DNA from: Candidatus Methylopumilus universalis | GTDB lineage: Bacteria; Pseudomonadota; Gammaproteobacteria; Burkholderiales; Methylophilaceae | Assembly (NCBI RefSeq): GCF_006365315.1 | Contig: NZ_CP040968.1 | Span: 124,001 to 188,000 of the forward strand | Length of the DNA stretch: 64,000 nucleotides | Reading direction: 5' to 3' | Shown: positions 57,342 through 64,000 of the stretch, piece after piece | Position numbering within the stretch: the stretch's first letter is position 1 | How the letters are laid out: each line of letters starts with the position of its first letter | Notes under the pieces: model-generated | What the model was told of the DNA's origin: nothing | Databases searched by the model: none | Seen by the model: only the letters and a program-made list of their open reading frames with translations | Program-made: the position numbers and the translations under genes

Positions 57342-57364
57342 AATTTTAAAGCGTTAGGTATAAT
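57336..57364 (+). promoter_or_regulatory. Predicted promoter between rpsJ and rplC
   Basis: TTGTAA (57336-57341), overlapping the end of rpsJ, and a perfect TATAAT (57359-57364) are 17 bp apart. A GC-rich TTCGCGCTC follows the -10 box. It lies about 70 nt before the rplC start and would allow rplC onwards to be made without rpsJ. Confidence 0.68.
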
Positions 57365-57435
57365 TTCGCGCTCTTTGTAGAAATCGGTCAATTGTAATCG
57401 GTTTCGTTTAATAATAATAATTTAAGGATACGATC

Positions 57436-58080
57436 ATGAGCTTAGCGCTTATTGGTCGCAAAGTGGGTATGACAAGGGTATTTACAGAGGATGGCACTAG
57501 CATTCCTGTAACAGTTCTTGAAGTCTTACCTAACCGCGTGACACAGATCAAAACAATCGCTTCGGACGGCTATACTAGCCTCCAGCTAGCCTATGGTGCA
57601 ACAAAAGCTACTAAGCTTGATAAAGCACTTACAGGACATTACGCTAAAGCAGGTGTAACAGCAGGTACTGGCTTACACGAAACTGCAATCAAAGAAGAAG
57701 ATGTAGCGAATTTCCCTTTAGGGACAAATATCACTGTAGAAAATTTCAAAGAAGGCCAGCTTGTTGATGTTACAGGTACATCAATTGGTAAAGGTTATGC
57801 TGGCGTTATAAAAAGACATCATTTCAGATCAAATCGAGCATCACACGGTAACTCAAGATCACATAATGTTCCAGGTTCAATCGGTATGGCTCAAGATCCA
57901 GGTCGAGTTTTCCCAGGAAAGCGCATGTCTGGTCATTTAGGTGCTGTGAGAGTAACTACACAGAACTTGGAAATTGTTCGTGTTGATACTACAAAAAATC
58001 TAATCCTAATTAGAGGGGCGGTTCCAGGCTCCAAAGGCGGCGATGTTTTAGTTCGCGCAGCTGTGAAAGTGAGCAAATAA
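57436..58080 (+). CDS. rplC: 50S ribosomal protein L3
   Basis: 214-residue early-assembly protein near the peptidyl-transferase centre. It has [20 protein letters not shown], the loop [30 protein letters not shown], and the conserved Gln (SIGMAQDP) methylated by PrmB in E. coli. Its stop TAA shares its last A with the rplD ATG. Confidence 0.98.
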   Translation: MSLALIGRKVGMTRVFTEDGTSIPVTVLEVLPNRVTQIKTIASDGYTSLQLAYGATKATKLDKALTGHYAKAGVTAGTGLHETAIKEEDVANFPLGTNITVENFKEGQLVDVTGTSIGKGYAGVIKRHHFRSNRASHGNSRSHNVPGSIGMAQDPGRVFPGKRMSGHLGAVRVTTQNLEIVRVDTTKNLILIRGAVPGSKGGDVLVRAAVKVSK

Positions 58081-58706
58081 TGGAATTAAAATTACTTGAT
58101 AAAAACGGAAAGTCCGCTAAGAAAAGCGTCACAGTTTCTGATGCAACATTTGGCCGAGAATTTAATGAGGCGCTTGTTCATCAGTTGGTTGTTGCATATA
58201 TGGCAAATGCACGAGTTGCAACTCGCTCACAAAAAACAAGAGGTACTGTAAAACACAGTACTCGCAAGCCTTACGCACAAAAAGGTACAGGCAATGCTCG
58301 TTCTGGTATGACTTCAAGCCCTATATGGCGTGGAGGTGGCAGAACATTCCCAAATTCACCTGATGAAAATTTCTCTCACAAAATGAATCGTAAAGCATAT
58401 CGCGTTGGTATGAGATCTATTTTGTCTGAATTGGTAAGACAAGAGAGATTAAGTATCGTTGAGGAATTTAAAGTTGAAACGCCAAAGACAAAACAACTTG
58501 TCGATAAAATTAAAGACATGGGATATACGCAAGGTGTTTTAGTTTTAACAGATGCGTTTGATGAAAATTTATATTTATCATCAAGGAATTTAACTAACGT
58601 AATGGTTGTAGAAGCGCAATATGCTGACCCAGTAAGTTTAGTTCAGTTTCCAAATGTTGTGGCCACAGCTGGTGCACTTAAAAAACTTGAGGAGATGCTA
58701 GCGTGA
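58080..58706 (+). CDS. rplD: 50S ribosomal protein L4
   Basis: 208-residue L4 lining the exit tunnel; in E. coli it also represses the S10 operon. [24 protein letters not shown]-type core (about 45-70) and [23 protein letters not shown] are present. It overlaps rplC by one base and rplW by 4 nt. Confidence 0.97.
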   Translation: MELKLLDKNGKSAKKSVTVSDATFGREFNEALVHQLVVAYMANARVATRSQKTRGTVKHSTRKPYAQKGTGNARSGMTSSPIWRGGGRTFPNSPDENFSHKMNRKAYRVGMRSILSELVRQERLSIVEEFKVETPKTKQLVDKIKDMGYTQGVLVLTDAFDENLYLSSRNLTNVMVVEAQYADPVSLVQFPNVVATAGALKKLEEMLA

Positions 58707-59014
58707 GTCAAATAGTTCATACACAAGATCGTATTATTCAAGTTATTTTAGCGCCACAAATTACTGAGAAAGCAACATTCATTGCTGACAAATATAATCA
58801 AGTGGCATTCAAAGTAAGAACTGATGCGACTAAATCAGAAATTAAAGCTGCTGTTGAATTAATGTTTAAAGTTGAAGTAAAGGCTGTGACATTACTCAAT
58901 GTAGGTGGCAAGGTAAAAAGAGCAGGCCGTTCATTTGGTAAAAGAAATGATTGGAAGAAGGCTTACGTAAGTCTTAAACCAGGCCAAGAGATTAATTTTG
59001 CGAGCGGTGAATAA
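58703..59014 (+). CDS. rplW: 50S ribosomal protein L23
   Basis: 103-residue tunnel-exit protein that docks trigger factor and [27 protein letters not shown] and the [24 protein letters not shown] loop fit the family. The start is GTG within GTGA overlapping the rplD stop; this gives a normal-length protein. Confidence 0.97.
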   Translation: MSQIVHTQDRIIQVILAPQITEKATFIADKYNQVAFKVRTDATKSEIKAAVELMFKVEVKAVTLLNVGGKVKRAGRSFGKRNDWKKAYVSLKPGQEINFASGE

Positions 59015-59023
59015 GGATAAAAA

Positions 59024-59857
59024 ATGGCTTTAGTTAAAGTAAAACCAACCTCCCCAGGAAGACGCGCAGTTGTTAAGGTTGTTAATCCAGACCTACACAA
59101 AGGCAAACCCTTCGCACCTTTAGTTGAAAAAAAGAATAAGCATGCCGGAAGAAATAGCCGTGGTGTTATTACAATTCGTCATCATGGTGGCGGCCATAAA
59201 CAAAATTATCGAATGATTGATTTCAAACGAAATAAAGATGGCATTCCTGCAAAAGTAGAGCATCTTGAATACGATCCAAATAGAACTGCAAATATTGCAC
59301 TTCTTTTATATGCAGATGGTGAAAGAAGATACATTATTGCTCCTAAAGGTGTAGCTGTAGGTGCTGAGTTAATAAGTGGCTCGGAAGCGCCCGTTAAAAA
59401 TGGTAATGCTATGCCATTAAGAAACATTCCTGTAGGTAGCACTATCCACTGTATCGAACTACAGCCTGGCAAAGGTGCGCAAATAGCTCGCTCTGCTGGA
59501 ACTTCTGTGCAGCTTTTAGCAAGAGAAGGTACATATGCTCAATTAAGACTTCGTTCAGGCGAAGTAAGAAAAGTACATGTAGATTGCAAAGCAACTTTAG
59601 GTGAAGTCGGTAACGAAGAACATTCTCTAAGATCTATTGGTAAAGCAGGTGCTATGAGATGGAGAGGCGTTAGACCAACAGTGCGCGGTGTAGTGATGAA
59701 TCCTGTTGATCACCCACATGGTGGTGGTGAAGGAAAAACTGCGGCTGGTATGCATCCAGTGAGCCCTTGGGGAACTCCAACTAAAGGCTATCGAACAAGA
59801 ACAAATAAACGTACTGACAATATGCGCGTCAGTCGTCGTCCAGCGAATAAGAGGTAA
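59024..59857 (+). CDS. rplB: 50S ribosomal protein L2
   Basis: 277-residue L2, needed for subunit joining and peptidyl transfer. [13 protein letters not shown] at the start, [18 protein letters not shown], and the C-terminal [13 protein letters not shown] with the essential His. It lies 9 nt after rplW with AAGGAT before the ATG. Confidence 0.98.
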   Translation: MALVKVKPTSPGRRAVVKVVNPDLHKGKPFAPLVEKKNKHAGRNSRGVITIRHHGGGHKQNYRMIDFKRNKDGIPAKVEHLEYDPNRTANIALLLYADGERRYIIAPKGVAVGAELISGSEAPVKNGNAMPLRNIPVGSTIHCIELQPGKGAQIARSAGTSVQLLAREGTYAQLRLRSGEVRKVHVDCKATLGEVGNEEHSLRSIGKAGAMRWRGVRPTVRGVVMNPVDHPHGGGEGKTAAGMHPVSPWGTPTKGYRTRTNKRTDNMRVSRRPANKR

Positions 59858-59862
59858 TAAAT

Positions 59863-60138
59863 ATGGCACGTTCAGTTAAAAAAGGACCATTCATTGATGC
59901 ACATTTGGCAAAGAAAGTTGAGGTTGCCTCAGGTAATCGCGATCGTAAGCCAATTAAAACCTGGTCAAGAAGATCAACGATCTTACCTAGCTTCATTGGT
60001 CTTACCATTGCAATCCATAATGGAAAACAACATGTACCTGTAATGATTACAGAAAATATGATTGGACATAAGTTAGGTGAATTTGCACTAACAAGAACCT
60101 TTAAAGGTCACGCTGCTGACAGAAAGGCTAAGGTATAA
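59863..60138 (+). CDS. rpsS: 30S ribosomal protein S19
   Basis: 91-residue S19 of the 30S head. [38 protein letters not shown] and [18 protein letters not shown] are standard. It lies 5 nt after rplB, before rplV. Confidence 0.98.
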   Translation: MARSVKKGPFIDAHLAKKVEVASGNRDRKPIKTWSRRSTILPSFIGLTIAIHNGKQHVPVMITENMIGHKLGEFALTRTFKGHAADRKAKV

Positions 60139-60139
60139 A

Positions 60140-60475
60140 ATGGCTACCGAAGTTTCAGCAGTTCTAAAAGGTGTTCGTTTATCACCCCAGAAGGCAAGAT
60201 TAGTTGCTGATTTAGTAAGGGGAAAAAAAGTAGATTACGCGCTTAACATTCTTAATTTCAGCCCAAAAAAAGGTGCAGAAATTATTAAGCGAGTAGTAGA
60301 GTCCGCAATTGCAAATGCTGAACACAATAATGGGGCTGATATAGATGAATTGTTTATTAAAACAATTTATGTAGATAAAGGCATTATTTTAAAACGTATC
60401 CGTGCTCGCGCTAAAGGCCGTGCAGGGAAAATAACAAAACCAACTTGTCACATTAAAGTGACAGTCGGCAACTAA
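60140..60475 (+). CDS. rplV: 50S ribosomal protein L22
   Basis: 111-residue L22 with the beta-hairpin that lines the exit tunnel. [21 protein letters not shown] and [21 protein letters not shown] are family stretches. The hairpin region has no deletion of the kind that gives macrolide resistance. It starts 1 nt after rpsS. Confidence 0.98.
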   Translation: MATEVSAVLKGVRLSPQKARLVADLVRGKKVDYALNILNFSPKKGAEIIKRVVESAIANAEHNNGADIDELFIKTIYVDKGIILKRIRARAKGRAGKITKPTCHIKVTVGN

Positions 60476-60487
60476 AGAGAAAAAAAT

Positions 60488-61285
60488 ATGGGTCAAAAAA
60501 TTCATCCAATTGGTTTCCGCTTAAGTGTTCAGAAAAACTGGACATCACGTTGGTATGCTAATAGTAAAAATTTTCCTGCAATGTTGAACAATGACATTAA
60601 GGTCAGAGAATTTTTAAATAAAAAATTAGCAAATGCTGCGGTAAGTAAAATTGTTATTGAGCGACCAGCCAAAAATGCAAAGATTACAATTTACTCAGCA
60701 AGGCCTGGAATTGTAATTGGGAAAAAAGGTGAAGATATTGAAACATTAAGATCAAGTTTACAGGCGCTTATGGGCGTTCCGGTTCATTTGAATATTGAGG
60801 AAGTACGTAAACCAGAAATCGATGCAACGTTAATTGCACAAAGTATTGCCCAGCAATTAGAAAAACGTGTGATGTTTAGACGTGCTATGAAAAGAGCAAT
60901 GCAGAACGCAATGAGGCTAGGGGCTCAAGGTATCAAAATTATGAGTGCTGGCCGATTAAATGGTATTGAGATTGCAAGAACAGAATGGTATAGAGAAGGC
61001 AGAGTGCCTCTTCATACATTAAGAGCTGATATAGATTACGGTGTGGCCGAAGCGAAGACGACTTATGGAATTATTGGTATAAAAGTATGGGTCTTTAAAG
61101 GTGAGTTATTCGTAGACAATACAAAAGAAACTTCACAGACATTAGATGCTGCAAATCCAGCAATTGAAAAAGCTGCAGAAGAAAAAAAACTTAGAAAACC
61201 AAGAGTAAAAAAAGACGAAACAACAGCACAAGAACCAGAAAAAAAAGTGAGAAAGTCGAGGGCTAAAGATGTTACAACCGGCTAG
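60488..61285 (+). CDS. rpsC: 30S ribosomal protein S3 with Lys/Glu-rich tail
   Basis: 265-residue S3 at the mRNA entry site. It has [14 protein letters not shown], the KH motif [14 protein letters not shown], and [20 protein letters not shown]. The last 45-50 residues after VDNTKETS are low-complexity, rich in Lys, Glu, Ala and Arg, and longer than the E. coli tail (233 residues total). The stop overlaps rplP by 17 nt. Confidence 0.97.
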   Translation: MGQKIHPIGFRLSVQKNWTSRWYANSKNFPAMLNNDIKVREFLNKKLANAAVSKIVIERPAKNAKITIYSARPGIVIGKKGEDIETLRSSLQALMGVPVHLNIEEVRKPEIDATLIAQSIAQQLEKRVMFRRAMKRAMQNAMRLGAQGIKIMSAGRLNGIEIARTEWYREGRVPLHTLRADIDYGVAEAKTTYGIIGIKVWVFKGELFVDNTKETSQTLDAANPAIEKAAEEKKLRKPRVKKDETTAQEPEKKVRKSRAKDVTTG

Positions 61286-61685
61286 ACAAAAATTTCGTAA
61301 GATGCAAAAAGGCCGAAACAAAGGCATTGCAACGACAGGAAACAAAGTAAGTTTCGGTGATTTCGGTTTGAAAGCTATTGGACGAGGACGTCTAACAGCG
61401 CGTCAGATTGAAGCTGCACGTCGAGTGATGACGCGTCACATTAAGCGTGGTGGCCGAGTATGGATTCGTATATTCCCAGATCAACCAATTTCAAAAAAAC
61501 CTGCTGAAGTTCGTATGGGTAACGGTAAAGGCAGTACCGAGTACTACGTAGCTCAAATTCAGCCTGGCAAAATGTTATATGAGATGGATGGAGTGACTGA
61601 AGCATTAGCGAGAGAAGCATTTAAATTAGCAGCAGCTAAGCTTCCAATTGAAACAACCTTTATTACTCGTCATATCGGAGGCTAA
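61269..61685 (+). CDS. rplP: 50S ribosomal protein L16
   Basis: 138-residue L16 by the A site. [19 protein letters not shown] and the [16 protein letters not shown] motif are typical; Arg in the latter (E. coli Arg81) is the residue hydroxylated by RoxA/YcfD. The start lies within the end of rpsC (17-nt overlap), giving the standard N-terminus. Confidence 0.97.
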   Translation: MLQPARQKFRKMQKGRNKGIATTGNKVSFGDFGLKAIGRGRLTARQIEAARRVMTRHIKRGGRVWIRIFPDQPISKKPAEVRMGNGKGSTEYYVAQIQPGKMLYEMDGVTEALAREAFKLAAAKLPIETTFITRHIGG

Positions 61686-61686
61686 T

Positions 61687-61881
61687 ATGAAAACAGCTGA
61701 TTTAAGAAAAAAGACAACTGAAGAATTAGGTACCGAGTTATTAGAGTTAAGAAGAGCTCAGTTCTCATTAAGAATGCAATTGGCAACCCAACAATTAAAC
61801 AAGGTTGATCAAATTGCGAAAATTAAACGTGATATCGCAAGAGTGAAAACAGTTCTTGGCGAGAAAGTTAAACAGGCTTAA
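61687..61881 (+). CDS. rpmC: 50S ribosomal protein L29
   Basis: 64-residue helical protein at the tunnel exit. [15 protein letters not shown] and [21 protein letters not shown] fit. The start at 61687 is 1 nt after the rplP stop; a longer frame beginning inside rplP is rejected. Confidence 0.96.
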   Translation: MKTADLRKKTTEELGTELLELRRAQFSLRMQLATQQLNKVDQIAKIKRDIARVKTVLGEKVKQA

Positions 61882-61883
61882 AT

Positions 61884-62150
61884 ATGACGGATACAAAAAA
61901 AGTTGTTAGAACCTTTACGGGCAGAGTTGTCAGCGACAAGATGGACAAGACAGTGACTGTATTGGTTGAAAGAAAAGTAAAACATCCTTTAATTGGCAAG
62001 GTAATTGTTAAGTCAAATAAATTTCACGCGCATGATGAAAAAAATGAAAGTAAGGAAGGTGATTTGGTTGTTATTACAGAAAATCGCCCTATTTCAAAAA
62101 CTAAATCATGGGTCGTTAGTAAAATAGTTACAAAAGCAGTTCAAGTTTAG
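61884..62150 (+). CDS. rpsQ: 30S ribosomal protein S17
   Basis: 88-residue OB-fold protein of early 30S assembly. [28 protein letters not shown] and the C-terminal [15 protein letters not shown] are standard. It is the last gene of the S10 operon; a 162-nt gap with a promoter follows. Confidence 0.97.
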   Translation: MTDTKKVVRTFTGRVVSDKMDKTVTVLVERKVKHPLIGKVIVKSNKFHAHDEKNESKEGDLVVITENRPISKTKSWVVSKIVTKAVQV

Positions 62151-62160
62151 TTATAAGAAG

Positions 62161-62189
62161 TTGAGAATAAGAAATAAATAGCATATAAT
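62161..62189 (+). promoter_or_regulatory. Predicted promoter of the spc operon
   Basis: TTGAGA (62161-62166) and a perfect TATAAT (62184-62189) are 17 bp apart, starting 10 nt after rpsQ. A GCGAGAC discriminator follows. It would start rplN onward with a leader of about 115 nt. Confidence 0.75.
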
Positions 62190-62312
62190 GCGAGACTTTT
62201 TTGGGGTTCATAAACTATAAGTTTATAAGCTAACCCCCCAATACTGACCGTAGTATATCGGCTAATTAAAAAGCTGGCCTTAGCAATAACGGATTAAGTT
62301 GGAGATAAATTC
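62190..62312 (+). promoter_or_regulatory. Leader of rplN with small hairpins
   Basis: No gene is visible here. ATAAACT (62210-62216) and AGTTTAT (62220-62226) form a 7-bp hairpin with a 3-nt loop; GCTAA near 62262 can pair with TTAGC near 62280. GGAGAT lies before the rplN start. Whether a ribosomal protein binds this leader is unknown. Confidence 0.4.
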
Positions 62313-62681
62313 ATGATTCAAATGCAGTCAAGATTAGAAATTGCTGACAATACTGGCGCACGCTCAGTAATGTGCATTAAGGTATTGGGCGGCTCAAAAC
62401 GACGTTATGCAAGTATTGGTGACATCATCAAAGTAAGTATTAAAGACGCAGCTCCTAGAGGCAGAGTCAAAAAAGGAGAGGTTTATACCGCAGTTGTTGT
62501 GAGAACAGCAAAAGGCGTTAGAAGACCAGATGGGTCTTTAATTAAATTTGATGCAAATGCCGCCGTTCTTTTAAACGCTAAATTAGAACCTATTGGAACA
62601 CGTATTTTTGGACCTGTAACTCGCGAATTGAGAACAGAACGGTTCATGAAGATCGTTTCATTAGCACCAGAAGTTTTATAG
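62313..62681 (+). CDS. rplN: 50S ribosomal protein L14
   Basis: 122-residue L14 at the subunit interface. [33 protein letters not shown]-type start (about 1-32) and [25 protein letters not shown]-type end are standard. First gene of the spc operon, after the predicted promoter. Confidence 0.98.
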   Translation: MIQMQSRLEIADNTGARSVMCIKVLGGSKRRYASIGDIIKVSIKDAAPRGRVKKGEVYTAVVVRTAKGVRRPDGSLIKFDANAAVLLNAKLEPIGTRIFGPVTRELRTERFMKIVSLAPEVL

Positions 62682-62691
62682 GAGCATACGG

Positions 62692-63009
62692 ATGAACAAA
62701 ATTCGTAAAGGTGACAAAGTCATTTTAAATACAGGTAAAGACAAAGGTAAACAAGGTGTTGTTTTAAGCGTACTTAAAACAGGACATGTTGTGGTTGAAG
62801 GTTTGAATATGGTAAAAAAACACACCAAACCAAATCCTGCAAAAAATATTCAAGGTGGAATCGTAGGTAAAGAAATGCCACTTAATATTTCTAATGTTGC
62901 TTTACTTAATAACTTGACTCAAAAAGCTGACAGAGTCGGAATTAAAAAATTAGATGATGGAAAAAAAATCCGTGTTTTCAAATCAAACAACGAAGCAGTT
63001 GACGCATAG
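62692..63009 (+). CDS. rplX: 50S ribosomal protein L24
   Basis: 105-residue assembly-starting protein with a KOW motif: [20 protein letters not shown], then [16 protein letters not shown]. It lies 10 nt after rplN with AGGAG before the ATG. Confidence 0.97.
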   Translation: MNKIRKGDKVILNTGKDKGKQGVVLSVLKTGHVVVEGLNMVKKHTKPNPAKNIQGGIVGKEMPLNISNVALLNNLTQKADRVGIKKLDDGKKIRVFKSNNEAVDA

Positions 63010-63017
63010 GAAAAGAA

Positions 63018-63557
63018 ATGGCTCGATTAAAAGAATTTTATAAAACAGAAGTTATTAAAAAAATGACTGAACAATTTGGTTACTCATCACCAATGCAAGT
63101 CCCTAGAATTGAAAAAATTACTTTAAATATGGGTGTGGGTGAAGCGGTAGCTGACAAAAAGATCATGGAACATGCTGTAGGCGACATGGAAAAAATTGCT
63201 GGTCAAAAAGCTATTGTCACAAAAGCTAAAAAATCAGTGGCAGCATTTAAGATTCGTGACGATTATCCAGTAGGTTGCAAAGTAACTCTTCGAAGAGATC
63301 GTATGTATGAATTCTTAGATCGACTTGTTACAGTTGCTATTCCTCGAATTAGAGACTTTAGAGGTATTTCTGCTAGATCATTTGATGGTCGTGGGAATTA
63401 CAACATGGGTGTTAAAGAGCAGATTATTTTTCCTGAAATTGAATACGATAAAATCGATGCATTAAGAGGGATGAATATCACAATTACAACGACAGCTAAA
63501 ACTGACGAAGAAGCAAAAGCATTGTTATCTGCGTTCAGTTTTCCATTTAGAAACTAG
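63018..63557 (+). CDS. rplE: 50S ribosomal protein L5
   Basis: 179-residue 5S rRNA-binding protein. [40 protein letters not shown] and the C-terminal [20 protein letters not shown] are typical. In E. coli S8 represses the operon near this start. Confidence 0.98.
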   Translation: MARLKEFYKTEVIKKMTEQFGYSSPMQVPRIEKITLNMGVGEAVADKKIMEHAVGDMEKIAGQKAIVTKAKKSVAAFKIRDDYPVGCKVTLRRDRMYEFLDRLVTVAIPRIRDFRGISARSFDGRGNYNMGVKEQIIFPEIEYDKIDALRGMNITITTTAKTDEEAKALLSAFSFPFRN

Positions 63558-63566
63558 GTTTAGACT

Positions 63567-63872
63567 ATGGCTAAAATGTGCATGATAGAACGTGAGTTAA
63601 AACGACGCAATATGGTTGAAAAATTTAAGACCAAACGTGCTGCTTTAAATCAAATTATTTCAGATATAAACGCATCTTCAGAGCAAAAACAAGAAGCGAG
63701 ACAGAAACTACAAAGTTTACCCCGCAATTCAAGTCCAGTTAGATTAAGAAATCGTTGTTCTCTAACAGGACGTCCAAGAGGCGTCTACAGTAAGTTCGGG
63801 ATTGGTCGAAGTAAATTAAGAGATTTAATGATGCGAGGCGAAGTGCCTGGCGTGATTAAAGCAAGTTGGTAA
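63567..63872 (+). CDS. rpsN: 30S ribosomal protein S14 (zinc-free form)
   Basis: 101-residue long-type S14 without the paired CxxC zinc motifs of the short form. [14 protein letters not shown]-type core and [19 protein letters not shown] are standard. It lies 9 nt after rplE. Confidence 0.97.
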   Translation: MAKMCMIERELKRRNMVEKFKTKRAALNQIISDINASSEQKQEARQKLQSLPRNSSPVRLRNRCSLTGRPRGVYSKFGIGRSKLRDLMMRGEVPGVIKASW

Positions 63873-63887
63873 TAGGAGAAAAATAAT

Positions 63888-64000
63888 ATGAGTATGAGCG
63901 ATCCAGTTGCCGATATGCTAACCAGAATTAGGAATGGTCAGGGTACTAATAAAGTATCTATCACCATGCCTGCATCTAAATTAAAAAAAGCTATCGCACA
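63888..64000 (+). CDS. rpsH: 30S ribosomal protein S8 (cut by the window end)
   Basis: Only the first 37 codons are present. [18 protein letters not shown] is the standard S8 start; the frame is open to the last base. AGGAG (63874-63878) lies 9 nt before the ATG. S8 is the regulator of the spc operon in E. coli. Confidence 0.95.
   Translation, partial: MSMSDPVADMLTRIRNGQGTNKVSITMPASKLKKAIA

Overview
The window is a gene-dense, AT-rich stretch of bacterial chromosome with no plasmid, phage, insertion-sequence or CRISPR signature. Gene content and order point to a betaproteobacterium: System II cytochrome c maturation (ccsB-ccsA) beside a cytochrome c4, an ibaG-grxD-murA-hisGDCBHAFIE-hinT-tatABC-petABC-sspAB run, a tRNA-Trp between tuf and secE, and a short, HisZ-dependent type of HisG. 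Low GC, very short intergenic gaps and many start/stop overlaps suggest a streamlined genome. A Methylophilaceae-like organism (OM43 / Methylopumilus type) is the best guess, but this is inference from gene order and composition, not a database match.

Layout. (1) 1-16.7 kb holds housekeeping genes on both strands: a DUF3108 protein, an RsmB-type rRNA methylase, ampD, a CaCA-type cation exchanger, an RDD protein, lptFG facing away from pepA-holC, gcvH, pbpG, topA, ttcA, a pteridine-reductase-like SDR, a MidA-like methyltransferase, trmB and engB. Convergent pairs overlap at their 3' ends. (2) 16.8-20.5 kb holds cytochrome c4 and the ccsBA haem-attachment genes. (3) 20.6-27.2 kb holds mlaFEDCB (outer-membrane lipid asymmetry), a YadGH-type ABC exporter, ibaG, grxD and murA. 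(4) 27.2-33.7 kb holds a complete histidine operon apart from hisZ. (5) 33.7-39.0 kb holds hinT, tatABC, the bc1 complex petABC and sspAB. (6) 39.0-64.0 kb is all on the plus strand: tRNA Thr-Tyr-Gly-Thr, tuf, tRNA-Trp, secE-nusG, rplKA, an L10 leader, rplJL, rpoBC, rpsL-rpsG-fusA-tuf, the S10 operon and the start of the spc operon, cut within rpsH.

How the parts fit together. The ccs genes attach haem to c-type cytochromes such as cytochrome c4 and PetC. TatABC would export the Rieske protein PetA encoded just downstream. LptFG, Mla, MurA, AmpD and PbpG all serve the cell envelope. The last 25 kb is the transcription/translation supercluster, with recognisable promoters before rpsL, rplC and rplN, an L10 autoregulatory leader, and a hairpin plus a long inverted repeat between rplL and rpoB.

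I found no clearly undescribed multi-gene system; this is core genome. The best second-look items are a Glu-to-Gly change at a normally invariant residue in only one of two otherwise apparently identical tuf genes, a 14-bp inverted repeat directly before the rpoB ribosome-binding site, a Lys-Arg rather than Arg-Arg Tat signal on the Rieske protein beside tatABC, and a Ser in RpoB where Pro is usual in the rifampicin cluster II region.
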